From positions 16,941,585-17,005,584 of the forward strand of contig JAZBQD010000019.1 in NCBI GenBank assembly GCA_036583965.1: a stretch of DNA of 64,000 nucleotides, read 5' to 3'. Both the position numbers and the translations under genes were made by a program. Below, piece after piece: positions 33,646-45,500 of the stretch. Below the pieces are notes generated by a model. The model was given only the letters and a program-made list of their open reading frames with translations, made no database searches and had not been told where the DNA came from. The stretch is from Prunella strophiata (taxonomy: Eukaryota > Chordata > Aves > Passeriformes > Prunellidae). Each line of letters opens with the position of its first letter. Positions within the stretch are counted from its first letter, which is position 1.

Positions 33646-36600
33646 TAATGTTTTAATCAATGAGCAGTTTTTGCAAAAAGCATATAGACTCCTAAGCTGT
33701 GCAAAACCATATTTTGAAAATTTAATAATCTGCAAATGCCTCCAGTTGCTGTTCTCTGTCACCAATAATGAAAGCAAGTAAAGCAGATGTAGATTCCCTG
33801 CAACTAACTTTCCACAAAATCTGTTTTAGAATAAAGAGCTGTCCAAAGGAAAACGAGACCTCTGCAGCTTCTAGGAGCTTCTGGAAGCTATAGTTTTATG
33901 CTTACATTATGTGTAGCTGTAGTAATGTTCCTTTCCTATTCAAATGCACCCCTCTGCTGAGATCAACAGCACAATAATTGTCTTTTTGAATGCTAACCCT
34001 TTGTCTTTCCATCTTAGAAATAATCAGGCAGTCCTATGCCAGCTGTACTGCACTTGTCATTGTACTAAGAACAAACTGAAGGCAAAGGTAAGCTATTTTC
34101 CTCACAACCATGGTATTTGGAAACTAGGGAATTTTGGGAAGAGGTGGCAACACCCAATGATCACTGGTCACTTACTAGCTCATTCTATCCAGCAAGTCCT
34201 TTGGGGTGGTTTCCCTTTCTAGACAACACAACCTGTATCCTGCTGCAGGGGTGCAACCATGGACACTCCAAATCTCTATAGCTGCCTGGCACAGCCAGCA
34301 TTCTTACTCATCCTGCTTGCATGATGCATTGCTGTAGTGTTGTCACTGAGCTCTGTAACAAATGGCAGAAACAGCCTCTGCTTTGCTGAGCTGCTCTGAG
34401 GGCAGAAGTTGTCTCCCCAGGCCAGCATGGAGCCATGTGTAGCCAGATCCTTTCACTGCAGGATTTCCACTATGACTTTGATCCTGTTGCAGGCAGTTCT
34501 ATAATTATTTTTTTTTAATTAAGTCCTGTCTGAGGTCTGTGTTTGGCTCTAAGGCTTTTGGCTGAGGGGTACCCCTGCTAAGGGGTATTATGCAGGCACA
34601 GTGCTCTTCCCCCTTCATGGTGTGCACTTCCCAGTGTGGTGAGATGTGGTGCTGGGCTCAGTGCTAATGTGTGTACTGTCCTTGTGTAGTGGAGGTGGGA
34701 ATATGGCACAAAAGGATCCTACAAAGTTTTGCATCATTCTGGTGAGGATAAACCCCATCATTCCCAAAGTAAGCTGTTCCTGGTGGGTAAACATGTCAGT
34801 TAAAATACAGAGATTGGCTCACAAAAGAATGTGGTACCTTCAAGAAGTATGGGATAATTAGTGACTGGGAGCTCATAGACCTTGTACACCTTCTATCTAA
34901 AACACACTAACCTTTTTGTGTTCCTTCTGTCTGTGGATAGGTTTAGCCTGGATCTCTCATGAGCAGCTTGTATCAACGTGAGCCTAGCATGGAGTGCTAA
35001 GAGAAGTATTTCTATCACTCAGTGGCACTGTGCATACACTGCCCATGCTCTTTGAAGTTGCTGTGTTAGCTGCAGGATGTATCGTGTCCTTTCCACTGCT
35101 TCTGAAAGACTGGCACACACTTGGGTTTGTAAGGATTACATTATTCTTGTTATTCTTGGATTTTTCCTCAGTGGGATACCCAGTGTTCCCACTAATCCTG
35201 TCAGTGGCAAAAAGCTGCAAATACAGGGCTTGTTTTCCCATGGAGACACCAGGAAGAAATGGCTGCTGCCAATGCAGGCCATGAACTTGTCAGTCCTTGG
35301 TGCTGCTCGATCTCAGAACTTCCAGCCCTTGGGGGCTCATGGATGGGGTCAAACCCCAGAAGACCACACCTTCTTCAAACAGAAGATTGTATTTATGTAT
35401 TTTTGTTCACCACAAATATTTCCTTGTCACATTGTCTGCAGCACATTGGTATCTCTGCCCACTGTGAGACTATGACTCCTATGCTGAAGAGCAGGAGTTT
35501 TTCTGTCAGTCATGAGCATGTCATACTGTGGGTTGGGACAGAATGTAACAGTGGAGGTGGGTAAAACTGCCATAGGTAGATTATTACTACTTTGAAATGT
35601 GACCTGTACACCAAACCCAATTTCTAGACTGAGAAAACTGCATTGGATATTTAATATCCTTGGGTGGTCATGACCTCTGTTGTGCATTTCATAGCTTATA
35701 AGTCTTTACTGCTGCCCAAACATTCCTTATAGCTTTGGGCATTTGATGATGACTGTAAGCTCAGACTCCAGCTACAACTCAATCTTTCAAGACACTGTTC
35801 ACTGTGAATCCCATACAACAAAGCACATCTTCAAGAAGATGAGTAAGAATTAGAGGATCTAGTATCACAATGTTTTACTTAAGTCAATGGAATTGCTCAT
35901 GGATGGTAAGCAAGAACCAGTTTCCTGGTTTCCACTCCATCATGGATTTCTTATTAGTTTTAGAGGCTATTTAGAGGCTTATATAGAGGCTTATTTAGAG
36001 GCTTATTAGCCTCTTTGTTGGAGCTTCTTCCTACAAACCATTTACCTTGTGATCCTGCCTGTTGTTAAGAATGAAGTCTACAGTAGCACAATCTAATATT
36101 TCAGGATATTTTATGTTTAAAAATCTGAGTGTCTTGCAAGGACATTTTGCTTAAATTAAAATAAAAGAATAAAATACTGTCAGACTCCCTTCATAACTGG
36201 GTATGTCCCTTTCAACATATTTCTATCTACTTGTCAGCTGGAAAGGATAAAATATGGCAGGTTTTTTTCCATTTGACACACAATAGGCTCTGAGTGACTT
36301 GTTATGTAAATTACATTTCATTTAAGTTCAACTTTGGAGTAAAGAAAGACTAAGAAACTACCTAAATGAAGAAGGAAATTTGCAGGCTTGTGGGAAATAC
36401 TACTCCTATGAATGAGACCCCACTAGCAGAGACACTTTAGCATGGTGCAGGGGCTGATTCAGAAATCTGACCAGAAAGTGTCATGTGTCATGTATTTTTA
36501 ATTGAAAAACACCAAACTTGGAGTGCAACAGCAAAAAAAAAAAAAATCTCCTTTCAAAAAATAAAGTCTCAGATCCCACAAGTCCAACTGCAATAAATTA

Positions 36601-37309
36601 GGCCAACAGCTTTAGAAATATATCTGAGTCTTTCATAAGGCTGTGTTACTAATAGGTTGTTGAGACAGGCTTTTTTCTGAAAAATCTTTCATGAACCTGC
36701 TGCACAAGCCCTTTTCAAATAAGAAAGTCTACTTCCCTGAGGACATAGGCTTTAGACAGCACTGCAAAACTGCACATTTTGCTCAGCATTATCCACAACA
36801 CCAACACGTCCCTCCCCCCTTCATATCTGCCTGTCTGACACCCTTCCCAGGATGTCCATGCTGACAGTGGGGGACAAGGGCAGGCAGGCAGAGGCAGGGT
36901 GCAGTGCATACTCCAAATTTGCTGTTTTTCCACTGAAAGCATCACTCAGTGTTTACTCTCAGGTAGGGCTGTGTATGTGAGGCTTTACCATGTAGAGTGG
37001 ACAAGGCTACCAGTCAGCAAGTGGCAGAGATTTAGTACCATTGATCATAACTCATTGATGTCAATGGTGAGACTCTTTCTGACCTCAGTGGAGCCAAGAT
37101 TCCAATACAGACAGTCTAAGGTCTGATCAGAGCAATTCTACATGAGACAATGCCTGAATTACCAGCCAAAACCAGCTATGAATCCTTCTTGAAGAGATGG
37201 AAGAAATAGTGAAAATATTTGAATCAATTCCTACAAAGGCAAGGGTTTGGTCTTGCACCCTGCAGACTGGGAATTTGTGAATTTCCACTCAATCCTGTGA
37301 AAATAATCA
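33646..37309. other. Gene-free DNA with a 12-bp tandem repeat
   Basis: No gene was recognised. It contains the four-unit repeat at 35,959-36,013 and an A-run at 36,533-36,546. Open frames at 34.6-35.7 kb and 36.7-37.1 kb show no domain. Confidence 0.5.
35959..36013. repeat. Tandem repeat, four units of about 12 bp
   Basis: Units of TTTAGAGGCTTA occur at 35,959-35,969 (one base short), 35,970-35,981, 35,982-35,993 and 35,994-36,005, with one or two substitutions. They are followed by TTAGCCTC, which pairs with the last GAGGCTTA to give a small inverted repeat. Likely replication slippage. I know of no family. Confidence 0.9.
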
Positions 37310-37425
37310 CTGAGTGGCATTTGGTAGATTATTTAACCTCCATCTAATACAAGTTTTTCACCAATAAAGGGAGAATTGCAGAATCTGAGCACATAATTTA
37401 CAGCTCTGAGGACTAACAACAGGAC
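37310..37425 (+). mobile_element. Possible MIR SINE remnant
   Basis: The words ATTTAACCTCCATCT (about 37,329), a weak CAGTTTCCTCAT-like stretch, AAAGGGAGAAT (about 37,366) and GAGGACTAA (about 37,409) occur in the order and spacing of MIR (TTAACCTCTCTG, then TAAAATGGGGATAAT, then GAGGATTAA). Each word is diverged, so the call is tentative. Confidence 0.35.
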
Positions 37426-38750
37426 TTGAACCAGGTCTGGTGTAGGGGAAGGGCTACATGAGATGTCTTCAAGACATGGCTTTAGTCAGTACCATGCTGT
37501 TGAGATGCAAGTTTTGCAGCCAATATATAAATACCTGTACATTTCCATTTGTAGAGAAGGCAGCTCTGCATATACCCAATATTGGAACAGGATTCAGGCA
37601 CCATTATGTTAGCATCACTACCTAATCTGGTTTTCATTTACCAGGTAATAAAAAGTCATGCTGGAAAGCTCCACTTTTGCTACCATTCCCCTTCAGACTC
37701 TTTTTGGTTCATTTTGCCAGCATAGTCTAAATGTTTGAGATTGTGTATGCAAAAAGGAATTGCAGCTGAGAAAAATACTAAAAACACCTTGACAAGCCCT
37801 GATTCGTTATTAGGTTTTTTGGGTTTTTTTTCCACAGAACTGTCAAAAATAAGAAAATACTAGAAGATGAAGTTGTGGCTTTAAACCTCAATTTCAGTCT
37901 TTATTAACACACCAGGTACAGATTTTTGCAAGACAGTGGTTTGTGGTCCACTGAAATGAAAGCTTTAATGGGGTTCAGCTGGAGCCCTAAACTATGTATT
38001 TTCCATTATTTGGAATGGACACTTAGAGCTCAAAACCAGACAGCACTCTTGTCTTCCCAACTGGTTTTGTTTATCAAAAAAGACCTCCCCTTGACAGTTT
38101 AGCAATGACTGCAAATCCCACAGTCATTTTCCCTGTCATTTGTTTTTTGGTCTGAAATAGGTATTTAGTCTGGTATAAAACAGACAGACTCAGTTGCTCC
38201 CTGTTAATTGCTACTATCAATTCTCCATATCTCACTGAAGTCCAGGGCTTGATTTTTCCTGCAATCACAACAGTGTGGTTTTACTGATGTAAGTGCAGAG
38301 CTGTCTCTGGATCACCAGTAGACCTGCAACTGTGGCAAAGGATTTCTCACTGATCTAAATGAAATGCAGAGCCAGATTAACACCACTGACAACAACTAGG
38401 TTATACAGGCACAATGACACCCCCATCAGTCAGTCTGATCTACACCGTCTACACAACAATACATCTCTGCCATTATATTTCAGTAATGTATTATTAATTT
38501 TTTTCTATAGTATATAAGGCAGGAATGAAAACAGTACGATGTGCAAGGCAATAAAACTTAAAGATTTTAATTAGCTGAATATTATCACGAATAGTCTTGA
38601 TCCTAGAAAATTATGGAAAGATCCCTTTCTTTTTTTTTTTTTTCCTCTCAGAGCTTTAAGCCCTCCATCTCACTCCTCTTTTGTCAGCAGCAGTGAGTGA
38701 ACACCCAGAAGTAGGTCAGGATTGCTAATATCCAAGGATACCACGTTTCT
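37426..38750. other. Gene-free AT-rich DNA upstream of the CpG island
   Basis: No gene or named repeat. A run of 14 T (38,630-38,643) followed by CCTCTCAG makes a splice-acceptor-like sequence at 38,652, about 100 bp before the island. Confidence 0.45.
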
Positions 38751-38754
38751 GTGG

Positions 38755-39065
38755 TTACCTTAGCGCTCCCTCCCTCCCTGGCACCGCGGCGCGGCCCCCA
38801 CAGCGCCCAGCGCTGCATCTCCCGCTGCAGAGCTGCAGAAATGAACGTGGGTGAGCTGCGCCCACACAGCGTGCTCCTGCTGCAGGCCAGGAGCCACACC
38901 TGCCATGCCTGTGGGCACAGCTGAGAGCTGCAGGGTGCCGAGGCCAGGTGCCAGCCGTGTCTGTCGGGCTGGCCGCTCTCCGCCGCGCTGCATCAGCAGC
39001 TCCCCCGGAGCACGGGCGGGAGGCAGGGCAAGAGCTGCCGGAGATCAGTGCCCCGGGATCCATGG
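38755..39065. promoter_or_regulatory. Isolated small CpG island
   Basis: I count about 23 CpG dinucleotides by eye in the 300 bp from 38,761 to 39,060, in sequence that is roughly two-thirds G+C. This meets common CpG-island thresholds and contrasts sharply with the CpG-poor DNA on both sides. The left edge is abrupt (AT-rich to GCGCTCCCTCC within about 20 bp). It contains CGCGG-type words near 38,785 and CCGCCGCGCTG near 38,980. Inside it, on the plus strand, ATGAACGTGG (38,841-38,850) is directly followed by a donor-like GTGAGC, which could be a tiny first coding exon but is easily chance. CpG islands usually mark unmethylated promoters, so this may be the promoter of an unrecognised gene or long non-coding RNA. 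Direction is unknown. Confidence 0.6.
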
Positions 39066-42000
39066 CCCAGCTGCACCTGAGGGGGTGCTGGGTGGGAATG
39101 GGCAGACTGGCATGTACAAGGACACCCCATCACCCCACAGCACCCCACAGCACCAGCCAGAGCCAATTGTGTGGTTCTTGTGTGTCACTGCAGGCCTGAT
39201 GCCCTCACGCGTGGCTGACTGAAGGGGATGTTTATCTTCCAGGCATTGCAGATAGGATGACATGAAATAGACTGGGGCTGTGGACATGGAAACAGAGAGG
39301 CAAAGCTTAAGGCATAAACACAAAGCAAATCAAACTGTGGCAGCTGTGTACAAAATGGGCCAGCTCTGCGTTTGAAGGTGTGAGAAAGGAGCAAGCAGGC
39401 TGTGCTCAGAAAGACAGGCTTGTGAGATGTGACAGCTTTAGCCCTGATTCATCATGGGGTGAATTTGCTAAAAGTGGGGCTAGGCTACAGGAACTTAAGG
39501 GCTCTGCATAGATTCATGTTTGGGCAGGCTTTGTACCAGGCTTTTGTTTGACTGGGATGTTCTTTCCCAGTTTTTTGACAGGACTTATGGAGTGGTAGCA
39601 GTAAAACAAGCAGCTTGGCAACTGTGGTTCATTTTCAGCAGTCTTATGAAGTACTATAGCTATTAAACTTGCTGGCTCTAAATTTGGGACGTATTTGCCC
39701 TTATTTGTTGTTGACACCAAGGTTCCTGCCAACCAGCTCTCTTGTCAGGCCATTCAGGGAGAACCCTCAGCAATGGGAGACAGGCTGGACCAAGCAAACA
39801 TGTTTGCAGGGTTGGGATGAGAGCTCCTGCTGGTGCATACTTGCACAGCAGCAGCTGCTTTAGGACCATATGACTTGAAGCAACTGAATTACTGAATCCA
39901 GCCCTGACTGCAGACTTCATGTAATACTTGTTTAATCCAGAAGGGTCCAGACAGCATCTACTCTACACCAAGTGGTTCCCAGCACTATAGCAGCCACCCT
40001 CTGATAGTACTTGCCAAGAACTGTGTGTCAGTTTTAACCATTTTAGGTACCTGCTGAGTGCCAGATTTAAGGAAAATTCCACACTGACAATTTAACACTT
40101 CTCTTCTGTCCAATTTTCCCTGAACTCATATAACCTTCATATCTGCCTTCCTGTTGTTGTCAGCTCAAAAGAATGCCCTTGGATGTTAGTCTTGATTGAA
40201 ACTGAGGCTGTAAGCATTTTAAATTTTAATTACAGTTATTCACCATGTGAATGGGAGATCTCCAGGATTTGGGCTAACTCCTCTGCAAATGTGTAGAGAT
40301 CCATCAGCTTTCTACCTGTGAACTGATAACAAAGCATGTAATCAGATAAAGCTTTTAGCTCTGGTGGATACATCAGCTGCTCATGGACTTCTAGGCAACA
40401 AAACACCACCAAGTTATAACACAAACCATCAACTCTCACCCAATACCATCGACAGCAAATCAGAGAGATTGTGTTTGACTGAACCTTTATGAAAGGAGTT
40501 TAATTGTCATCTGACAAACAGAGAAGTGAATTAGAATTTCATTCAGAAATAATTACTTCTGTTAAAAAGAAAATTATTTTTAGTTTCTCGTTCAAATTTT
40601 TCTGGTCAGCTGCAGCTTACAACTATTGTTTCTCATTATGCTTTTCTCCACTAAATTAAAACATTCTTTAGTACCTGGTATTTTCTCACTGTGAAGTTAC
40701 ACACACCATAATTAGAACACTTCTCAATTTTATTTTTGATAAGCATAGCAGATTAAGTACTCCATGTTTTTTAATAGAAAGCATTATATCAAATTATAAT
40801 CCTATTTGCTCAAAATCTTTTTGGAACTCTTTTCTGCAACTTCATCATTTTTACAATGTTCTATTGAAAATGTGGACACCCGAGCCATTACCCAGCAACC
40901 CACTTGAAGTATCCTCAATGCCATTAGCAAAGGAAAAATATGCACTTTCTTGTTTTTCTCCCTACTCATCCAAGAATCAGACCTCCTTTTATATTAAGGT
41001 CTGTTATCTAATGAGTTGCCAAGCCAATTCTTTATGGAGTTTTATCTATAAATTGTCCAGATACACTGATTTAAATTGATAGCTAAATGACATACACCAT
41101 TTGGCATCTCCAGCTCCTGAAAGTCCAGTAGTCAGTCCAAGGGCTCATTTTTCCATCCATATGCCCATAACACACAGAAATGCAGTTGTACATGCCTGTC
41201 TGTCTGTCCTCTCTCAGGTCATCCTGTCCATTTTGCCCACGATGCCCCAGAACATTCTGTATCTCTGTTTCCCCAATCTGTACATACAATCTGTAGTGCC
41301 AATGCAGCTTTTCAGCTTGCATGGTTCTGGCATTACACACAGACTCTGTGATTCAGCCAACATTTCCAGAGAGGGTGCTATAGGCTGCCCATGCACAGAG
41401 CATGGCGTAATCCTCTGAGCCCAGGAGGACATGGTGAGCAGGGAAGGAGGCACCCTTCAGACAGAGAAACACTGTGAGGAAACTGGAGTGAGGGCAAAAA
41501 TGTGTAGCAGCAGCAGCAGAAAAAATGGGCAGGGGACAGGCAGACAGGGAGGATTTGCTGTGCTGGTTGCCTTTTTGCATAAACTTGTCTTTTTTCCCCA
41601 CCATCAACCTCTGTTCTTCAGCTTGTCACTTACTGTATTACCTTTTCCTCCACCCTACTTTCCCCTACAATGTCCTTTCTCCTGCTGCCTTTTATTCCCA
41701 GTTGACTCATTCTGACTTAGACTCACCCTCCCCTGCCAAAGCTCTTCATGGAAACAGCATTCCTCCTGCTGCTTTCACAGCCCTCTTTTGGGTCCTATGT
41801 GTCACCCCCTTGTCCCTACTCCTCCTCCTCCAGGGGATTAGAATCTTTCTGGGGCAGGGACTACTTGGAGCTGTGTTCACCCAGTCCCTTGAGCAACTGG
41901 GCCCCTGTGCTTGCTGATTTTATTTTAGCTGCTCCCCTAATAAATGTGACTAATCTCAATAGCACTGTGATGTCTAGTAGGAGAGACTGATGAAATAATT

Positions 42001-42140
42001 GTGTAGTGGGGATGAAGCAGCCAGGCTGATGGTGAAGCAGAGCAGGCATTAGCTGTACCAGCCTTACATAACATTGCAGGCTGAGTGAGAAGCACCCAGA
42101 AGGAACTCACTTATCTCACCCCTTCCTCCCCCTTTATTAT
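39066..42140. other. Gene-free DNA
   Basis: No named repeat. The minus frame ending at 40,236 is open for about 87 codons back to a stop near 40,495 and has a fairly protein-like composition (for example PPELKALSDY), but no family is recognised. Frames at 41.1-42.0 kb have no domain. A small CA/CC-rich repeat (CACCCCACAG twice) lies near 39,128-39,150. Confidence 0.45.
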
Positions 42141-42180
42141 GAAAAAAAGGAAAAAAGGAAAGAAAAAAAAAGAAAAAACA
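42141..42180. repeat. A-rich low-complexity tract
   Basis: Runs of A interrupted by G. No retrocopy was recognised upstream, so it is treated as simple purine-rich sequence rather than a poly(A) tail. Confidence 0.8.
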
Positions 42181-42560
42181 AATAGTTATATTTCCTTTAC
42201 TGCTGCCACATGCCTGGGTGCAGGTCCCTGGGCTGGCAGTGGGGCAGCAGGGACAGCTGCCACTCTGCGCCGGCTCAGGACTCGCTCCAGCTCTGATCCC
42301 ACATGGTTTGCTGGGCACAGAGTCAGGTGTCGCTGCTAAAAAATGGTTCTCTGCCTTCTGATTCATGATGGCTTTTTCCCCATCTTGCAATTGATGTGAA
42401 ATATAATTTGAGTTTCAATATATAGCTGGGAGGGGCTTTCTTCTCTTGTTAATTAATTATAACCCTTGCCTGCACTGATGCTTGTGTTGCTTTAGGTGGT
42501 GATGTCTGCTAACCACCTTTCTGGAAGATTACAAAAGCCCCATGAAAATGAGAGTGGGGA

Positions 42561-42588
42561 GATGGACGGATGGATGGATGGATGGATG
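42561..42588. repeat. (GGAT)n microsatellite
   Basis: About six GATG/GGAT units with one interruption (GGAC). The uninterrupted part may vary in length between individuals. Confidence 0.88.
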
Positions 42589-45500
42589 AGGGATGCCTCT
42601 ATTACAAGGAACGAGCACAGAAAGCTTGGATTAGGGTGAACAGCTGGTGCGGATTCAATAATCAACTGCTCTGAAAGAAAAGCCTGTTTTTTCTCATCTC
42701 ATGGTATTAGAGAACAGGATACCAGAGCTGCCAACCTTACAATTGAAATCTGCCCACACAGAATAGCAAATTCCCCTTGGCTTGCATTTAAATGCTCCTG
42801 GCTCAATTATAACTCCATACAGTCTTTAATACATACATGTGGTCGGCATATTATCCTGCAAACAGAGCACTGCACTGCTTCTCTCAGCATGTCTCTGCCT
42901 TCATTTTAACTCCAAAGGGAGGGATGGGGCAGGGGGAGAGAAAGGAGGACAGAGAGCTTATCGAGTTTACAGCTGCTGCTGAGAGCATTGGTTTGATTTT
43001 CACTGCTGCTCGGGATTTATTTCCACAACAGGCAGCAGGTCGGGGCGGTGCGTGTTGGTTTAGCAGACTTAGGAGGTCATTCTGGTCATTCTTCAGGACA
43101 GCCCTGTGGGAGTAGCACTCCCCTCCAAGGAACCAGCTTGCAGCTGGGAGCCATCCTGGGCAGCTGTGGAGTGAGGAAGGGCTTTGACACTTCCAGCTCT
43201 CAGTGCCAGATGGGAAGAGCAGAGCCAGGGCAGAAGTCTGAAAAAGGAGCAGGCTTGTTGCCTGTTGATTTTCCCAGGTATTTTGGTGGTGCTAAACATG
43301 GCAGGGTTACCAAGACTTTCTCTGACCCTACTGGCAGCAGCAGTAGCTACAATGCAGTCTTCCTTCCCTTCATCCCATATCAGGAGCCAGCCCTGGGAGG
43401 CCAACACGGAGCCCCTGGCTTTGTTTCCACAGCACCTGAGTCCTCTCCTCAAGCTGCTCACCTGCCCAGGTGCTGGGGCTTCACTGCGATCTAGAGAGCA
43501 GACAGCCACCTGACCATGATGGTGACAAATGGGGGCAGCAAACAGCTGCCAGGTGGGGCCAGTTTTACTTCATTCTGTCAGATATGAATAAGAAGTTAAC
43601 AGTTCAATATATCACACTTGACCCCATCAGCCAGTCTTTTGTCTTTTCAGAAAAGTGGAAGAAATATATTTGTTTTAATACCCTCTTTATTTTGAAAGAT
43701 CAGAATAACAACAGTGACCAGAACTCTTGTTATCACATAGTTTTGATCCATAGCAGGATACTGAACATTCAAGGGGAGAGAACCCAAAAGCTTGGGCTGC
43801 AGATTTGCAGCTGACCCTATTAATAGCCACATCAAATTCCTGTTTATTCAGTGGCCTTTTTTTTTTAAGGGAAAACACAGCTCAGCCCTGCTGCCCCAAA
43901 TGCAAGAAGACTGGAAGGGGCTGCAGGAAAATGTGTCAGCCTGGGTCCCTCCTGTGCTTCTTGCAGAAAGGAAAGGAAGATATTAATGCAGATGATTTTG
44001 TTACATAAATACATGTTGTATCAGGGCCATTTTTAGCGTTTGTGGGGGTGTGAAGAACTTCTTCAAGCTGCGTATCTATTTCATAGGATTCAGCTGAACT
44101 GAGGAAAAGGACAGAGAGTTTTAAGGTAAACTATCAAGATACATTTATTTAAGCCCACACAATTCTGTACAGAGCTCCACATGACAGAAACAATATTTCA
44201 CTAGCATGTCTCTGGCCTCAGTAGTGCTTTTTAATGCTTTGTAACTCAAAGACCTCTTAATATAAGTGGGTAAAATTAAGGAAAAAATTGTCATCAAATT
44301 TCAAATATTGTGTCTGCCATTTGTATTCAGAGAGTTTCAGTTTCTTTAAATTCCAAAGGGCTGCAACACTTAATTAAAATGAAATTTTGAAATCCAGAAA
44401 TCTAATTTTTAATTTAATCTCCAAGTAATTTAAACTTCAAACAGATAATTTTCTTGTCATGAAGGAGCCCATTTTTGAACAAAAAATAAAATCTAGGGGT
44501 AATTTCACAAATCAAATTCATAAAACACAGGACTCCTCTTGATTTCTGAGCAGTTTTCTATCATCCCTTCCACTTCAGCTCCATGTCCCATTCATATCCC
44601 TGGGAGGTGCACGGGGCTCACTTCCCCCTCTCTGATGTGTTCATCCCTACAGCAGGCAGAGAGGGAATTGCAGCCCCCAGCAGAGCTGTGCCAGCTGGGA
44701 ACATCTAACACCCAGCCTAGAAATGAGCCCAGCTTTAGCTGTGGCTGCAGGCTCAGGGTGGCTGGGGCTGGCATGGGTAAAACCAGATTTTTTCCTCCTT
44801 CCACACTGGAAGTGTCCAGCTATCAAAGCAGCAAGGAGCTCTTCTGAGGGGCTTTGGCTGCAAATGTTTCCAAAAATAATTTTCTCATATTATCTCAGTG
44901 GCCATCTGAGAACCTTTTCCTTCTGGAATGCAGTTTTAGGGGACTGTGTTTTACTTACAGGAAGGCATTGCCAAAGAGAAATTTTCATGGGATTAATTAA
45001 TGCTACATTTTTTGTTTGTCATGCTCCAAAAGGATCTGGTTGTTTTTAAAGGATTTTTTTTTCTTTTTATTTTTTTTACAAAAGGGACATAAAAAGCTAA
45101 CATTTATAAATCATCTGAGCTTGGTAATCTGGTTAGTTTCCACACAGTGCATACACTTTGTGTTTCTCAGAGCTTGCCACATCTCAGAGCTCTGCAATCC
45201 ACATGGCAGATCCCAGAGTGGCCACAGTTAGCTACAAGGTGCTCAAAAAGAGAAGGTTAAGGAGGAGAAAGGTTACCTAAATAACTCTAGTTTTATATAT
45301 TGCACATCCATGCCAGCCTTGATCCAGAGCATTTTAAAAATATGGTAAAGAATGTCAGTTTTATTTAATAAAATCAGGCAGAGATAGGAGCCCATATTTT
45401 GGGCACTGCACCATTTTGGAACTCAACTTTTCTGCCACAGGGGTCAAGTTTCTCAAACCAGCATTTTAAATTCATCCTGAATCTGCTGCCACCATTCAAT

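Noticed and set aside
36533..36546. Run of 14 A as a retrocopy tail
   Set aside because: No processed gene copy is recognisable next to it and no flanking duplication was found.
35883..37075. AGTCAATGG / TGTCAATGG words at about 35,882 and 37,061 as an ancient reptile-type SINE
   Set aside because: The words recall a motif common in old sauropsid repeats, but the flanking match is too weak to name or delimit an element.
42141..42180. A-rich run as a possible retrocopy poly(A) tail
   Set aside because: Interrupted by G residues, and no coding homology is visible upstream.
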